Assembly (NCBI GenBank): GCA_019095985.1
Contig: CM032660.1
Coordinates: 11,800,941-11,864,940 of the forward strand
Length of the DNA: 64,000 nucleotides
Direction of reading: 5' to 3'
Source: Streblospio benedicti
Taxonomy: Eukaryota; Annelida; Polychaeta; Spionida; Spionidae
This document shows, one piece after another, positions 10,801 to 21,410 of the stretch. The notes under the pieces are model-generated. The model was not told where the DNA came from, made no database searches, and worked only from the letters and a program-made list of their open reading frames with translations. Both the position numbers and the translations under genes were made by a program. Each line of letters begins with the position of its first letter. Within the stretch, counting starts at the first letter, position 1.

Positions 10801-12233
10801 CTAGGTCTCTAATCTAGTTTGCATGTTTATTTAAGTAATATTTACTGACATGTGTATTACTATACCACAGATGGTTGGAGGTGGATAAATATAGCTAAGG
10901 TTAAAGTGTGAGCGATGACCGGCTAAACAAAGAGCAAACACACTTGCATCAGCTCACGAGCATCCTTGTCGCCCTATATTGCTTTTCTCAACTCTCTGAG
11001 GAGCAAACAGACCAATTGCAACCATGCGTATCGCTCACATTAACGTTCACTCACTTGAACTGTACTTATTTAGCGGGTATATGTCACGGATCACAGTGCA
11101 ACCAGTTAGGTATGAGTGTTCTCAACAACTACTACCAGACCTGACCGGGAATAAAATTCACTACTATCTGAGCCCGTGTCCGACTATACCTTTCCAGTCG
11201 GCCTAAACAAGCACACAAGCCAAGCTTGTGTACATGTTAATATTGATCAGGTCGCCAAAATCTAGCATATACTTATGATAATGGAACATGCGAACAAGTT
11301 TAATGGATTTGGAAGGTGTGATTGATTGAGCAAGCTCATATTCATTTTGTTTGCCTGTTGCACCCGCGTGTGAAATAATAGTGACGTGACCGCCACCTGT
11401 TTTACTCACATATCTGGTCCACATGCTCATACTGAGTATCTTGTTCTTCTCATCCAGGTTCATCTGGATCAGTCCCAGTCCAAAGTGAACGGGCACCGAT
11501 GTACTGACGTTCCGAACAGGTCTGCCCACGAGCCCAATCTTAGCGTAGTTGTTCATCAATTTGCGTATCAGCTTCTTTTCCTGGGACAACTGTAGCCTAC
11601 AATGAAACGTGTTAACTTAATCTAATTGTAATTTGAAATTATGTGCTGCTGTATAAGTATAATTTATCTTATCAGTAATAGAAAACATTGTTTCAACTAC
11701 GTAATTAACCCTATAACACTGAGAGATCGTAACGTGTTTGGGTTTTAATTATGATTATAATCGATGGCTACACAATAGTCAATTATACCATTGGCACAAT
11801 ATGGTGTGTGTTATCATGTTAACCACCTGTGACACTTACATGGTATATTGGTTAAAACATTACAGTCAAAATCACCATCATATAAAAATCCCAGTATCAG
11901 CTTCTGGAATATAAGTTATAATTGCATAGGTGTACTTTCTGTTTAATAGAAAGACCCATATACATCGATTTTTCCATATGCCATTTTTATGATAGTCAAG
12001 CTACATATTATATATCATTGGACATTCCACGTAGTTTCCATACTCCCTTTCATTAAATGGGTCGTGTTCCGACGTCGGCACTTAATCCTTATCATTATCA
12101 GTGAGGGAGCAAATGCATACCTCTTACGTGGTGGTGATGAGGAGGCATTGGACATTGCAGACGACACGGACAGAAATATCACCAGTTGGATGGTGGCGCA
12201 CATCATATGGAACGGCAGATCCATTGTCGTCAT
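1408..12233 (-). CDS. Nicotinic acetylcholine receptor-like subunit, complete gene with three alternative M2 exons
   Basis: The coding exons are 12121-12233, 11410-11596, 10135-10244, 9458-9686, 6540-6768, one of (5145-5231, 4484-4570, 3984-4070), 2105-2220 and 1408-1878. They join in consistent phase into 513 residues plus a TAA stop. The product would be one subunit of a pentameric cation channel in the plasma membrane. Seen in the translation: a signal peptide (residues 1-30), loop D Trp97, loop A WSPD at 128-131 and Tyr135, the Cys-loop between Cys169 and Cys183, loop B Trp190, M1 at about 257-279, M2 at about 287-306, M3 at about 320-342, a cysteine-rich cytoplasmic loop and M4 at about 482-504, with an extracellular tail. 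Loop C has no vicinal Cys pair, so by family convention it is a non-alpha subunit that probably needs an alpha partner. Length and fold are normal for the family. The ligand is unproven. The exact subfamily cannot be named from sequence alone. Confidence 0.95.
2105..2220 (-). CDS. nAChR exon 7: M3
   Basis: 116 bp encoding the end of codon 319 (Gly) and residues 320-357. M3 is VYYCFNMVIIVMSVVLSSLV, followed by a basic segment and PPRW, which matches the start of the M3-M4 loop in the family. Acceptor TTTCAG|GC, donor ATG|GTCAGT (a C at donor +3 is slightly weak). It is the shared acceptor for all three M2 exons. Skipping M2 altogether would still join in frame (G|GC gives Gly). Confidence 0.93.
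2317..2367. repeat. Two-copy 25-bp tandem repeat upstream of the M3 exon
   Basis: The unit TTCATAGAATTGGAATAATC plus AAATT occurs twice back to back. On the transcribed (minus) strand it lies about 100-150 nt before the M3 exon acceptor, a position where branch points and splicing regulators sit. Confidence 0.8.
2932..2995 (-). pseudogene. Possible decayed fourth M2 exon
   Basis: On the minus strand a stretch ending ATTAG|GTAACA resembles the 3' half of copy 3: GAGGCTG followed by TGCC and ATTAGGTAA, with about 24 bases missing between. The part that would be the 5' half does not align convincingly, the frame required by the neighbouring exons is interrupted by TGA, and no proper acceptor is seen. 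It may be a relic of a further duplication or a chance match. Confidence 0.25.
3060..3305. repeat. MITE-like repeat in intron before the M3 exon
   Basis: Similar along most of its length to 13983-14181: shared AGATCCAG, CATGGGTTTTGT, ATTTTGGTGGG, a G-run, GATCTGCCTATG and TTCGACA(G/A)TAGGC. The inner part 3068-3242 has short inverted ends (GGCAGATC...GATCTGCC) flanked by TA on both sides, as in Tc1/mariner-type MITEs. Not coding. Confidence 0.55.
3984..4070 (-). CDS. nAChR alternative M2 exon, copy 3 (nearest to the M3 exon)
   Basis: 87 bp, phase 1 in and out. Acceptor TTTTTCAG|GA with a good pyrimidine tract, donor TTAG|GTAAAG. Codon 290 is Gly, as in alpha7 at 4'. The 28 residues begin MNVFGTFMLLLLILV and end TASSVPKL. 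Positions: 6' Asn, 9' Gly, 10' Thr, 13' Leu, 20' Glu. It keeps the family-typical Glu20' and the P..T..SVP outer segment, and its splice sites are the strongest of the three by eye, so it may be the default form. Confidence 0.92.
4484..4570 (-). CDS. nAChR alternative M2 exon, copy 2
   Basis: 87 bp, phase 1 in and out. Acceptor ATTTCAG|CA, donor CTAG|GTAATA. Codon 290 becomes Ala. The 28 residues begin MSAFGSFMVLMLILV and end TASSLPKL. Pore positions: 6' Ser, 7' Ala, 9' Gly, 10' Ser, 13' Val and 20' Gly. The outer acidic ring present in the other two copies is therefore missing here. It shares 19 of 28 residues with copy 3. The intron to copy 3 is 413 bp, long enough that steric exclusion of splicing is unlikely. 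Confidence 0.9.
5145..5231 (-). CDS. nAChR alternative M2 exon, copy 1 (first in transcription order)
   Basis: 87 bp, phase 1 in and phase 1 out. Acceptor CTTTCAG|CA, donor ATTG|GTAATG. It completes codon 290 as Ala (4') and adds 28 residues, starting MAVFSTFMLLLLILV and ending TAGSIPTI. Numbered against alpha7 M2 without gaps, 6' is Ala, 9' is Ser, 10' is Thr, 13' is Leu, and 20' and 21' are both Glu. It shares 20 of 28 residues with copy 3 and 13 of 28 with copy 2. The reading frame is intact and every required splice signal is present, so it looks functional. It is separated from copy 2 by 574 bp. Confidence 0.9.
5232..6539 (-). other. Intron between M1 exon and first M2 exon
   Basis: 1308 bp, AT-rich. 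Apart from the purine-pyrimidine tract near its 5' end I see no further M2-like exon and no repeat with a partner in this window. Confidence 0.7.
6405..6437. repeat. Alternating purine-pyrimidine (CA/CG)n tract
   Basis: About 33 bp of strictly alternating AC/GC steps, including a (CG)n core, within the intron just after the exon 5 donor. Such tracts can adopt Z-DNA. Confidence 0.85.
6540..6768 (-). CDS. nAChR exon 5: loop C region and M1
   Basis: Encodes residues 214-289 plus the first base of codon 290. The loop C segment (WDVLNVTARKEYMPEGEE) has no adjacent cysteines, the reason for the non-alpha call. It contains an NVT sequon at about residue 226. M1 is FSSYILTLPCVFLASLTLVV with the conserved Pro and Cys. 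It ends at pore position 3' with ...PDRTAL then G|GTACGT. The charged ring at -1' is Asp, with Arg at 0'. Every alternative M2 exon must splice to this single donor at 6539. Confidence 0.95.
7036..7062. repeat. (TTTG)n microsatellite
   Basis: Six to seven uninterrupted TTTG units followed by a decayed TG-rich tail. Confidence 0.9.
8585..8722 (+). mobile_element. tRNA-derived SINE (family 2), partial
   Basis: Contains a pol III B-box-like GAGTTCGAGTCCC, then GGGCCACTTGATATAGTC, AAATGGAAG and CTTCAGCTATATC. The same order of blocks occurs at 58770-58895, and the 3' part at 30438-30512. The A box is missing or too diverged, so this is probably 5'-truncated. Confidence 0.6.
9458..9686 (-). CDS. 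nAChR exon 4: Cys-loop and loop B
   Basis: Encodes residues 138-213. The signature Cys-loop is CSVDVTNFPFDEQQC (Cys169 to Cys183, 13 residues between). It is followed by FGSWTHNS, where Trp190 is the loop B tryptophan. Acceptor CACAG|G, donor CAG|GTGAGG, phase 0 out. The exon is much richer in GC at third codon positions than its introns, which marks it as coding. Confidence 0.96.
10135..10244 (-). CDS. nAChR exon 3: loop A
   Basis: This 110-bp exon encodes residues 101-136 plus two bases. It carries MWRDEYLMWDP and the loop A motif WSPDIMLYN (Trp128, Tyr135), which forms part of the principal agonist face in this family. Acceptor TTGTAG|ATG, donor AC|GTGAGT. The 110-bp size and phase (0 in, 2 out) match the classic exon 4 of vertebrate nAChR genes, which supports orthologous gene structure. 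Confidence 0.95.
11030..11214 (-). mobile_element. tRNA-derived SINE (family 1), diverged
   Basis: Aligns with 15870-16075: GTCACGGATCACAGTG, the GAGTGTTCTCAACAACTACTACCAGACC block and the tRNA-like end. The B box is degraded, so this is an old copy. It lies in the intron between receptor exons 2 and 3. Confidence 0.55.
11410..11596 (-). CDS. nAChR exon 2: N-terminal helix and loop D
   Basis: Encodes one base of codon 38 and residues 39-100: the N-terminal helix and first beta strands of the ligand-binding domain, ending in SMSMWTRY, where Trp97 is the loop D tryptophan. One N-glycosylation sequon (NVS) lies at about residues 67-69. The acceptor is TTGTAG|G and the donor is TAT|GTGAGT, phase 0 at the end. 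Many vertebrate nAChR genes split this stretch into two exons, one of 45 bp; here it is a single exon, so an intron present elsewhere is absent. Confidence 0.93.
12121..12233 (-). CDS. nAChR exon 1: start codon and signal peptide
   Basis: Residues 1-37 plus two bases of codon 38. The ATG at 12233-12231 is preceded in frame by a TAA four codons upstream, which supports this start. Met4 and Met10/11 are alternatives. Residues 10-27 form a hydrophobic core (MMCATIQLVIFLSVSSAM), as in a cleaved signal peptide. The donor AAGAG|GTATGC at 12120 gives phase 2, which exactly fits the next exon. A competing GTAAGAGG donor eight bases upstream would break the frame. Confidence 0.85.
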
Positions 12234-12255
12234 CAGTGGCCTTTATGTCCAAAAC
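12234..12255 (-). other. Putative 5' untranslated part of nAChR exon 1
   Basis: A TTTTACAG acceptor-like site ends at 12256, so the start-codon exon may begin at 12255 and be joined to an upstream noncoding exon that I cannot place. The short leader has an in-frame stop. If transcription instead begins nearby, this is simply the 5' UTR. Confidence 0.35.
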
Positions 12256-13982
12256 CTGTAAAAGGATCAATTGTTTGTGTAAACCTAACATCTAAACTAT
12301 TATATGTGAATAGGGCACAAGTAGACTAAAAAAATCAACACATGTCAACAAGTTCTTCAACAGCTTTCTATTTTTGAGGTCTATTGATTGGTTTGGTGAG
12401 TTAGCATTTGTATCATCAATAGTGCATATATATGTGGTTTTGCTCGAAAGGATACAATGAACTCTAGCCACAATTTATGGGAACTTAAAATGAGTGAATG
12501 AACGAGACTCTCGACTCTAGCGTAGCATGACACTCTGGCCGTGGCAAGCGTTTATAAAAAAATATACAAATGTGTTATGTATGATCCTCTCTCTGTGCAT
12601 CCCTCTATACAAGAACAAAGCACACACAAACAAAAACAAGCATTATTGTCGAGCCATCTATATCATTCCACTCTGAGGCGAATAGCGTTCAGATAACGTT
12701 GGATGTTTTCTGGACCTATGCTATTTGGCCCGATACCAACATTGGTGTGTATTTACATTTAGATTCGTCTGCTACTGGTGAGCCAACGCGGCATATCGCT
12801 CACTGTAAACCCCTTCACACCTCTAAATGAGATCATTAGGCTGGTAAATTAGTGGTTTGGCCAGAACACAACGCTTCTTGTGACCAATAGCGGACATATC
12901 ACTGAAGCAGCATGGGGCAATGCATCACTGGGTGTAATGCAAGCAAACCGCCCTGAAGTGGGTTAGCCGGTCACTGTTAACCAACCCCAATCTAGTTGGG
13001 GCTTGTTATTCGATTCACAAAATATTGAAAAACAAAACAAAAACAGAAACAACAGCTCATCATTCAAGTCTAACTGTTTAAGTGGAACATTTACTGAAGA
13101 CCGACGCCAATCTAAACATCAGGGCTACTTCAGTTCAGTTGTCAATTACCACGCTTGAGCCGTGCAAAACACAACGCACTAACAGTGACTGTGACTGTTG
13201 GGTCGTTGATTTCTCGCTCTGATGTTGAGGCGGCTCTGGTACTGATGTCGTGAACTGGTTTGTAATCACTGTAAAATATATTGCCACTAATCGACGATGG
13301 TGTGTAACGCAAGCAGTGCATTCAACCATCTTGAAAAAAACTATCCAGTCTAAATTGGCGACCGTTAATATACAAAGTTGATGGGTAATACTGAAGATGG
13401 TCACGTACTTTTAAATGTGCATGTGTCTTAAAGTCGTCGTACACATAAGCGAATACTCTAGACTGGCGAACATGTCGAGTTCGTCAAAAAAGTTCAAACA
13501 TGTTCGCAAATTTGTGACGCATACACGCTTTGGTTAAACTTCGTTAAGAATATGTTGTTATACTGCGCTTAGGGATCTTAGAACATTCGTATATGGATGA
13601 TATTTCAAAAGTTCTACATGCACATGCATGTAAACGGCTTCATCTGTAAAATCAAGTTCATTTTGGGAACCAGTCGTTTTTCTTGTATTGGGCTTTATAC
13701 AGGGATTAAAGTGTAAATCAACAGATCAGTTTATTTATTGGTAGCATTGCCATAGTCAGGCCCTTCTTCAATAAAAATTCTCAACCAAGGGTCTGTAATC
13801 CTCTATCCAAAGAGGAAATCTACAGAGAAAAGCATCTCACACAATGCAATTTATTCATAATTCAGAATTGGATGTGTATTGAGCTCTTTAATTGGATCAA
13901 GGACAAAAGTGTACTATGTCAGTGAATAAACTACATATGAGTTCATACGTGTATGGCATTGTGTACTTTTATTAGTTTATCA

Positions 13983-14181
13983 CAATGGAAGATCCAGGTT
14001 TTTGGACGGGGGGGCGCACTTAAGGGATTTCATGGGTTTTGTCGCGCGATCGATGGCGGACATGTAAAAAAACACTACGAAAATGAAGTATTTTGGTGGG
14101 AAAAGCGTGGGGGGGGGGCTGGATCTGCCTATGTCTTATGACACAGCATGGTATCCACATTCTTTTTGTTCGACAATAGGC
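13983..14181. repeat. MITE-like repeat, second copy
   Basis: Same family as 3060-3305, with the same block order. Inverted ends (G)AGATCCAG and CTGGATCTGCC are visible at 13987-13998 and 14119-14129. Confidence 0.55.
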
Positions 14182-14590
14182 GTCTAGAGTTTTTTCTTTA
14201 ACAATGTTAACAATCAGTGCTTCACCATCCAAAATTGCTTCTTGCAGAAAATTTAGTTTTATGTTGTTTTTGTAGATCGATGTTGATGTGTTTTGTTCCT
14301 AGATGTGGTTTGCATTGCACTAACGTACGTATATATGGGGTCTGCTCTACATCATCACATCGGCTCTGCACGGAAACGACTCTCCAACCTGAACGAAGCA
14401 TGCTCTACATAATGCATCGACTACCATACATTAGTGCCATTATCATTGTGTGTTTGACGCGTTCCTTCAGTCTATGGCATATTGTACTTGCAAGTAATAT
14501 CTAATGTTAGATCAAAGATTAATCTATTGACTCAGTTAATGGCATTTTTCATATTTTGAAGAACCCTAATTTACAGAAAATTGGTTAGTG

Positions 14591-14631
14591 TTTTTTTTCT
14601 TTTTTCTGTAAAATATAAAAAAGAAAAAAAA
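14591..14631. repeat. Perfect poly-T/poly-A hairpin
   Basis: T8CT6 at 14591-14605 and its exact complement A6GA8 at 14617-14631, with an 11-nt loop. The matched interrupting C/G makes this more than two unrelated homopolymers. Confidence 0.85.
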
Positions 14632-15869
14632 ATGGATAAGGAGAAAACACTTCATCTCCAAATGATAATCAGCAAACAGCTATAAACAAGACAAAGAGAC
14701 ATCCATCTTCCTAAGCCTTTTCTTTCCTCTTCTGGGGGTGTAATCAAAAGAATAGGTAACTAATTTGAGAAGAAGGAGTTTCAGGGATCCATTCTAATGT
14801 CTTCTAATGAGATGCACATTTGTATGGCTCTTGGGATTTATTTTACCACTACACAATACGAATGGACAAAACTAAACTTGTATCATTTGTATTGACCATA
14901 TATTCACAAATATATGAACGTGTATGTACATACTATATGTATAAAACCAAGACAAAGCTTTCTGGTTTACTAACATATAGCACCCGTCTTTGTTCGTCTT
15001 TAACCCGCAATATTTACTCATCCTCAATTAAGTGGGTTCAAAAGAGTTTTTTTCCTGATGTCATTTACAAAGAGTTGAGGCTCACGCGAGGTTGTGTCGT
15101 GTAAGAACTTAGATACCTAAATTGTTCTTTACATAAAAAGTATCAGAACCAAGTTTGAGTGGTGAAACATCAGTTAAACCAACTGACAAAAACATTATTA
15201 TGGAGAGTGCTTATATCATATGGGATAAGTACACCTGTTATAAAACTCTTGCAATGTATCAATTCACAGAAAGCGGTATAACTAACTGTTAGTTTAAACC
15301 GACGCAATATAGTATATTCATTTGCAACATTTCGGACCCATAGACCCATATGAGCGCCCCCCCCCCCCGCCCTCACCCCGCAAGGCCCCCACCCCCGAAC
15401 CCCCATATGACGCTCACTGGATGTGAACTTTTACTACAGACCAACATGAATTCGTCTGGAAAACGATTTTACCTACACGAATTTGTATGCATTTGGGGTT
15501 TGGAGCTTGTCTATAAATGTTCTGGACGTGGTGCATTGTGTGTACGTGTATAAATGCGACAGCACAAGGGTTTGCGGAACTGCTGTAGGGTTGATATACT
15601 TGGACTTAATCTATAGTATTTATCACCTTCTCTGTCACTTCCCACTTCGTAGGGGATAAGAGCCCATTAAATATGTAGTATGTGAGAAAGCCATATGATT
15701 AGGATGTTTTTACTTATACATTGTAAATGTAAATGTGATGGTTTATAGTCGTGATTCTAATGTGCTGTTACGACGTAACATTTTACACCAGGTCATTGGC
15801 ACACTCGGCGATCAGCAATTGATCATTTCTTATATACTTGCATCTGCAGCACATTCAGCGCACAAAGCT

Positions 15870-16075
15870 AATCGCTCATACAAGCTCTTCACTTTCACAC
15901 ACTCTTTCAACCCATCGACCTGTACCTAAATAAAGTGTAGTTGCCACGGATCAGTGTGTAACTATTAGGGATGAGTTTGCTCAACACCCACCACCAGACC
16001 CAACCGGGAATCGAACCCACGACCTTCTGGTCACGACTCCAACTCCCTATCCACTCGGCTAATGAAGCACACTAA
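15870..16075 (-). mobile_element. tRNA-derived SINE (family 1), well preserved
   Basis: On the minus strand the head reads TTAGCCGAGTGGATAGGGAG (A-box type) and 35-40 nt later GGTTCGATTCCC (B box), the internal pol III promoter of tRNA-derived SINEs. A family-specific body follows, with GGGTGTTGAGCAAACTCATC. A diverged copy is at 11030-11214. It is not a functional tRNA gene, since the acceptor and anticodon arms do not fold properly and the body continues. Confidence 0.75.
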
Positions 16076-17088
16076 ACAGCATACAAACAGGCACGTAAAC
16101 TATTTGCTTATCGATCTCACTGTTGTTCTGCTCTCCTCATATCACTTACTCTTCACACAAGGGTTTTCTTTTGTATAATTGGGAAATCTGAAGCGTAAAT
16201 AGTTGTACCCAGAATTGACTCTGTCCGTTCCCAGTATAAGATTCTGTGCGTTTTTTAAATCTAGGGTTCAATGGGGCGCCCAAACTAGGACAGTGCTGTT
16301 AGAGTCTGGTGTGTCAGGTGATTTATTGCAGTCTCACGGTGGAGATGGGAACTATATATTACCACCCCATGCATCTTTAGGCAGCTTACTGGTGTGATTG
16401 CCTATTTACATACATGGCTGTAATTTTACTTATAGATCAGAGAACATCTTAATCTTTAGTCCACCCAACGCATGATTAAGAACACCCCGATTGTTATAGT
16501 TTTAACAGAAATCTGCAAAACTGTTACTTATTCATTCCCTATGCGTGAACCGTACCGTAATAATGCTATGAAATACAAAACTGATTGGATGGAATCTTAG
16601 AGGGGCAACCGAAAAAAAATAACATTTTCACAAAAAAATAGGATTGAAACCCCAATACAGCCCCCAAATCTAAGAATACATATTCTAAACGGGACTATGA
16701 CTTTCATATTTATGAACGTGACAGCTTCAGGAACAAATAATGTCAATAGCATGCAAACAATGATTAAAAACACCTGATTCACAAAATCTCTTCTCTCACT
16801 ACATCATACGGATACTAATGAGGCATTTTTCGTTGGACTATCCATCAATTTGGAGACACTAGAGGATAGCAAACATGACAATGACCTAGTGAAACATATG
16901 TATATACTCTATAGAACACGCAGGGTGATTATTAGGGAACAAACTAACCAAACAAACTACCACCAGTGCTGTGCAGGCTGGTTTAGCCAAGTCATGCCGA
17001 TTAGAAAAGTATAAGCCCCTATGTAAAGGCTATTATTTTCTCTCCCTTTTCTTTCTCTCTTCTTTTTGGTGTATGTATGTGTGTGTGT

Positions 17089-17100
17089 GGGGGGGGGGGG
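17089..17100. repeat. Poly-G run after (TG)n
   Basis: Twelve G residues directly following a GTATGTATGTGTGTG tract. Confidence 0.9.
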
Positions 17101-17719
17101 CATAATGATAAAGTTAGTATCCTATTATTTTTTTCCAGCCGGCATATTATCGGGGAGAAAAATTTCATGAGTATCATATATTGGGAGTTTATGTTTTTGC
17201 TTATTTATTTAATATAATATACACTATAATATAGCAATTGATATAGATGTATATTAACCGCACATGTTATATCATTGTAGAAGTTAGCATAGAAAGTCTG
17301 ATACATCACAATAACTGTGGGCCTGTTCCATCCAAGTTTTAAGCTTATATCTCTAAACCAGCATATTCACAATTTCGCACTTTGTTTGGGTACATTAATT
17401 CTTTGTATTTTTGCATTATGTGACTCTTTAACAATTGTAAACATTTCTAGATAGCATGCCAAGATAAACTTCGTCTACAAAAAGTCTCATGTCTTAACAT
17501 AAGAAGGTTTCCAGCTCATAAGACACATCAAACAATGCTGGTAAAACGGGTGCGCGTCAATGAGGCTATTTGAGCGTGTTTCTATTAGTATAGGCAATAT
17601 CATTATTAAAGGAAGTACATGCTATACAGCCAAATGCACATGGCATCCCTGTGAATAATGGCACTATCTGGCTGACGACATGGAAGAAATCAGTCAAAAT
17701 AACACAAATGAGTCAATAA

Positions 17720-18804
17720 GGGACTAACTGAAGACCACAAACAAAACTAGATCAAAAGTCTTCAAAGAACACAGCGTCGCTAGAACAACGTTGACATATG
17801 GGCAGTTAAGATATTGCATAAGCATGAAGGTTGTAGTTCTTTAAATAAAAACTCAAAATTGCTCCCTGGAACCTATACTTTTCTTGGCAAATATACAAAA
17901 TTGAAAACTCATGATGACCTCGATGAATGTAGACAGTGAACGAAGTTTGAAGATTTTGTCTTCAAAGCCATTGATAATATCAATAAAAATGTCGAACATG
18001 GAACTAAAACGGCACACTTTAATTGGCGAAGTGCCAAAGATGAAAATATATGACTGTCACTACGTATGTGAACATAGAATGAAATTTGAAGGTCATGGTC
18101 CAAACTGTATTGAAAGTATTGAAGAAATTAGGAAAAAAACTTAAAATTCTATAGACTGCTACACAATGCTGTGCTCTCTGGGCCCTTTTTATTTAGTTAG
18201 CAAAAGGCCAAAGTTCAACGTAGGTTGTGGTCACCAGTCCCATAATATTGCATGAAATACGGAAGGCACGTGTCAAGCTAAAATGCCAATGGCCTTCTGG
18301 AGAGAACACTTTGATTCGCAAAGTGCCAAAATTAGACACTGAGGATGGTCACTAGGTATATGAGCAGTGTCTCAAATTTGGAACTCATGGTTCAAGCTGT
18401 ATTGAATCTATTGAAAAAAATGACAAAAAATCACCTAAAATGGCCTCCAGGAAATCACACTTAAATTGGTAAAGTGCCAAAATTGAATACATGTGATGGC
18501 ATCTAGACATCACGCATTGTGCCACGTTTGAATGTGTTCATCCAGGCAGTTTTATAGATACTGCAGAAAACGTCCAAAGTGGACCATAAATCGCCCCGTG
18601 GAAAGCACACTCTAATTGGCAAAGTGCTCAAAATCGAATCACTCCGGTGTCGCATCGTGCCACATAGTTGTGTAAAGTTTGAAGAAAATCGATTTATAGG
18701 TATGCCCTCTAGCTTGTCCAGAGAGATATATACATACACGCATACTGACATACAAACGAAGTGATCACAAGGTTTTCGCTTCAGCTGCTGAAGCGACGCA
18801 ATAA
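17720..18804 (+). mobile_element. Helentron/HINE-like repeat, copy A
   Basis: Alignable along its full length with 29325-30421. It ends with the 17-bp palindrome GCTTCAGCTGCTGAAGC (18778-18794) and GACGCAATAA. The body consists of degenerate units of about 150 bp marked by AATTGGCAAAGTGCCAAAA (near 18022, 18315, 18464, 18614). Bivalve HINE/pearl-type elements are known for tandem core repeats of about 160 bp, subterminal inverted repeats and a terminal hairpin, hence the tentative class. No protein is encoded. Confidence 0.6.
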
Positions 18805-21354
18805 CACACAAATAAGCAGTGGGTGATAGAATACTTTGACGCGGTATGAGTGAATCCCTAAAAACTGACCGAGTCACCAGTAATTCTAATCCGTCAACAT
18901 GGCTTACACTTGTTTGAAACAGTGTACGGATATTTAAAGTATGCCATCTGTAAAAAAATCTCAGCTAACTAAATTCAACTATTCATTTCAACTATTTCAT
19001 TATTTATGAAAATACACCGGCTTTGTACATGTTAACAGCATCCGGCACCCCACCCCCTTCCGACCAGTGAGTGCAGGAACTGACGTACAAAAAAAACTTT
19101 TGAAATTACAACAACCCAATTAAAGTACTCAAAGCAAACAAGGTTTTCTAATCGCAAACAAAGCTGAGGATCAACGACCCATAACCCGGCTACCATGTCC
19201 GCTATTGTTGAGCCAGACCGAGGCTCACGCTAATGACTGATCACGCACTGACCCTGCGAGCAGCACCGGACAGAGATGAATGAGCGCTCAATAAACACAC
19301 TTACTCAGCTCACATCAAGTGCTCATTAAAAGGCCATTGGAAAGACAAACAGACAATTACAAACAGAGACGTTATGTTAATTGAACTAGTGTGAGTTGGA
19401 AGCCTGCCTGCCCACTGCAGGAGTTAATGTGCGGTGTTCTAGATTAATGTGTAAGCACACATTCTGGTGGAGGGTCTGGGTATTGTTTGTTGTTTGTTTT
19501 TAACAATCAAGTGGTACTTGAAAATGACAGTTATTAATGGGTGACCAACAAGTGTAAAGCATTTTTTCGCGTATCTTTTTTTACAGTTATCATATATAAT
19601 GTATATAGCATGGATTTCAAATGGTTCCTTTTTCTCTTTGTTCTATTTTGAAATTTTATGCCTTATCATTTTCGCCCGAGTAATGAGAATAATGTTTCAT
19701 TTTTGTAAATTTTGCATTGTTGAGCTTTGTATTATAACATTGAACAATCGGCATATGAAAGTTATTCAAGTTCACTCATTGGAGACTTCACAAAGAGTAA
19801 CAATACATGAATATACAAGATGACAGACAGAGCGTCTTGTACACAATAAAATACAAACGGTGATACGAGAACAACAGGTGGACACGTGTTTATGTATCAG
19901 CATACACATCACACAAATTTGCACATCTAGAATAGCTGGTATTTGTTTAGACAAACAAACTAGTCACGTGACGTTCATAACGCATTGTGGGTATTTTTAG
20001 TCAAACAATTGATAGGAACTAAATCTTGTCCTCGTCTACATCAATACTTGGTCTGGTTGATCGAAACTAGTAGGTTTGTAAGCGCCAAATATTAGTACTA
20101 CGGACATAGTCCAATGTTTGCAGTCTAGTCTAAACATTAGGGTTCTCGATCCGTTCGTGTTGCTTGCTAGAATGACAAGTTGATGAGCCATTTCCCTATG
20201 GTAAAAAGTTGACTAATCACATACGGATCATAATCACTTATTAACTCATATTACATGTACGCATTGGCGGTTCTATAACGCCTATCAAGATTGTATATGT
20301 TGGAAGGATTTAGCAAATTTGATAATACTAAAAATCCCTACTGTACACCAAATGCCCATACACTAACTTACCAGACTGGATGTACATAAAGTCTTGATGG
20401 AGATGATATACCACATTAATATATAGCCACCAGCAACAATACAAGGTTAATTGCAAATCACGAAAGGTTCAACTAAACAAATACCCCGGATTCGTTGCTG
20501 ATAAAATATGAATAGAACTAAAGACAGTCTTGACAGCAGAAATATGGCTCCTATTGCTTCCTAATGAAATAAAAGCTTCAAGTCACCAGCATTGTTAAAT
20601 AGTGCCATTTAGCACGACTCACTTCCTGGTGTGATGGATAAATAACACGGTGGGGAGGCTTTCAAAGTCGCAAAAACTGTAATTGTAAAAAAAATCGACA
20701 TGGTCTGAAATGCAATGAACTTTGCTACCATAATGCCCTCAAATGTTCTCAATTATGTGCAAGACATTTTGCTTTCACGCATGCTCCCAGTGCAAAAGTG
20801 TTAAAGTCTGTTTAGTACACAAATGTTAGCCAACGGGTATCTAGGTAATCCTAAAATCTTTAAAGCATGATGGAGTAAATGTTTTAAAAAACATTTAGTT
20901 TAACTTAAGAATTATACAAACAGAATGCGTCCTTGAAGAAATAGAAATAAGACCGTTGAGCAGAGAACATCCGTCTTTTTACCTTGACAATGATTAGCCC
21001 AAATGAAGGGATCACTCAGACTTGCAAATACGATCGGATTCATGGGATTATTGTGACTGCTAACCAGAGCTGCGTGTAGATGAAAACGATACATTAGAAA
21101 TACACTCAGTTGATGAGCTAGGTATATTTTAAGTTTCATTACAAAAATCTCAAACTTGGGTAGGGAACTGCTACCCAAAGGCCACTGAATCAGTCAATGT
21201 AACTCATATATTTGAAAAAAAAGAATGTCCCTTCAAAAGACCAACTGATGCAGTTGCCTTTGCCGCCACAACGTTTGGACTCAACCGTTGGAAAGATTCA
21301 TCTTAACCGCGGTGTGAAAATTGTCATTTACATGGTCTGTAAACAAATTGAAGT

Positions 21355-21410
21355 CCGTACGGGGCCACGGCCCCGCTGGCCGGGGGCCGTAATCAGCGTC
21401 CTAGGCGCGT
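21355..21410. other. Short GC-rich palindromic island
   Basis: In an AT-rich setting, GGGGCCACGGCCCC followed by GCTGGCCGGGGGCC gives overlapping inverted repeats able to form strong hairpins. No partner in the window and no promoter elements recognised. Confidence 0.5.

Larger units (their letters stand above)
12256..17719. other. Intergenic, upstream of the receptor gene
   Basis: No gene recognised. It holds a short hairpin CCCCAA-N5-TTGGGG near 12985, the second MITE-like copy at 13983-14181, the A/T hairpin at 14591-14631 and the SINE at 15870-16075. The receptor promoter should lie in its first part but I see no clear core motif. Open frames here are short and unlike known proteins. Confidence 0.5.

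Noticed and set aside
13468-13505. p53-type response element
   Set aside because: The half-sites AAACATGTTC and GAACATGTCG are 18 bp apart, beyond usual spacing, and one is imperfect.
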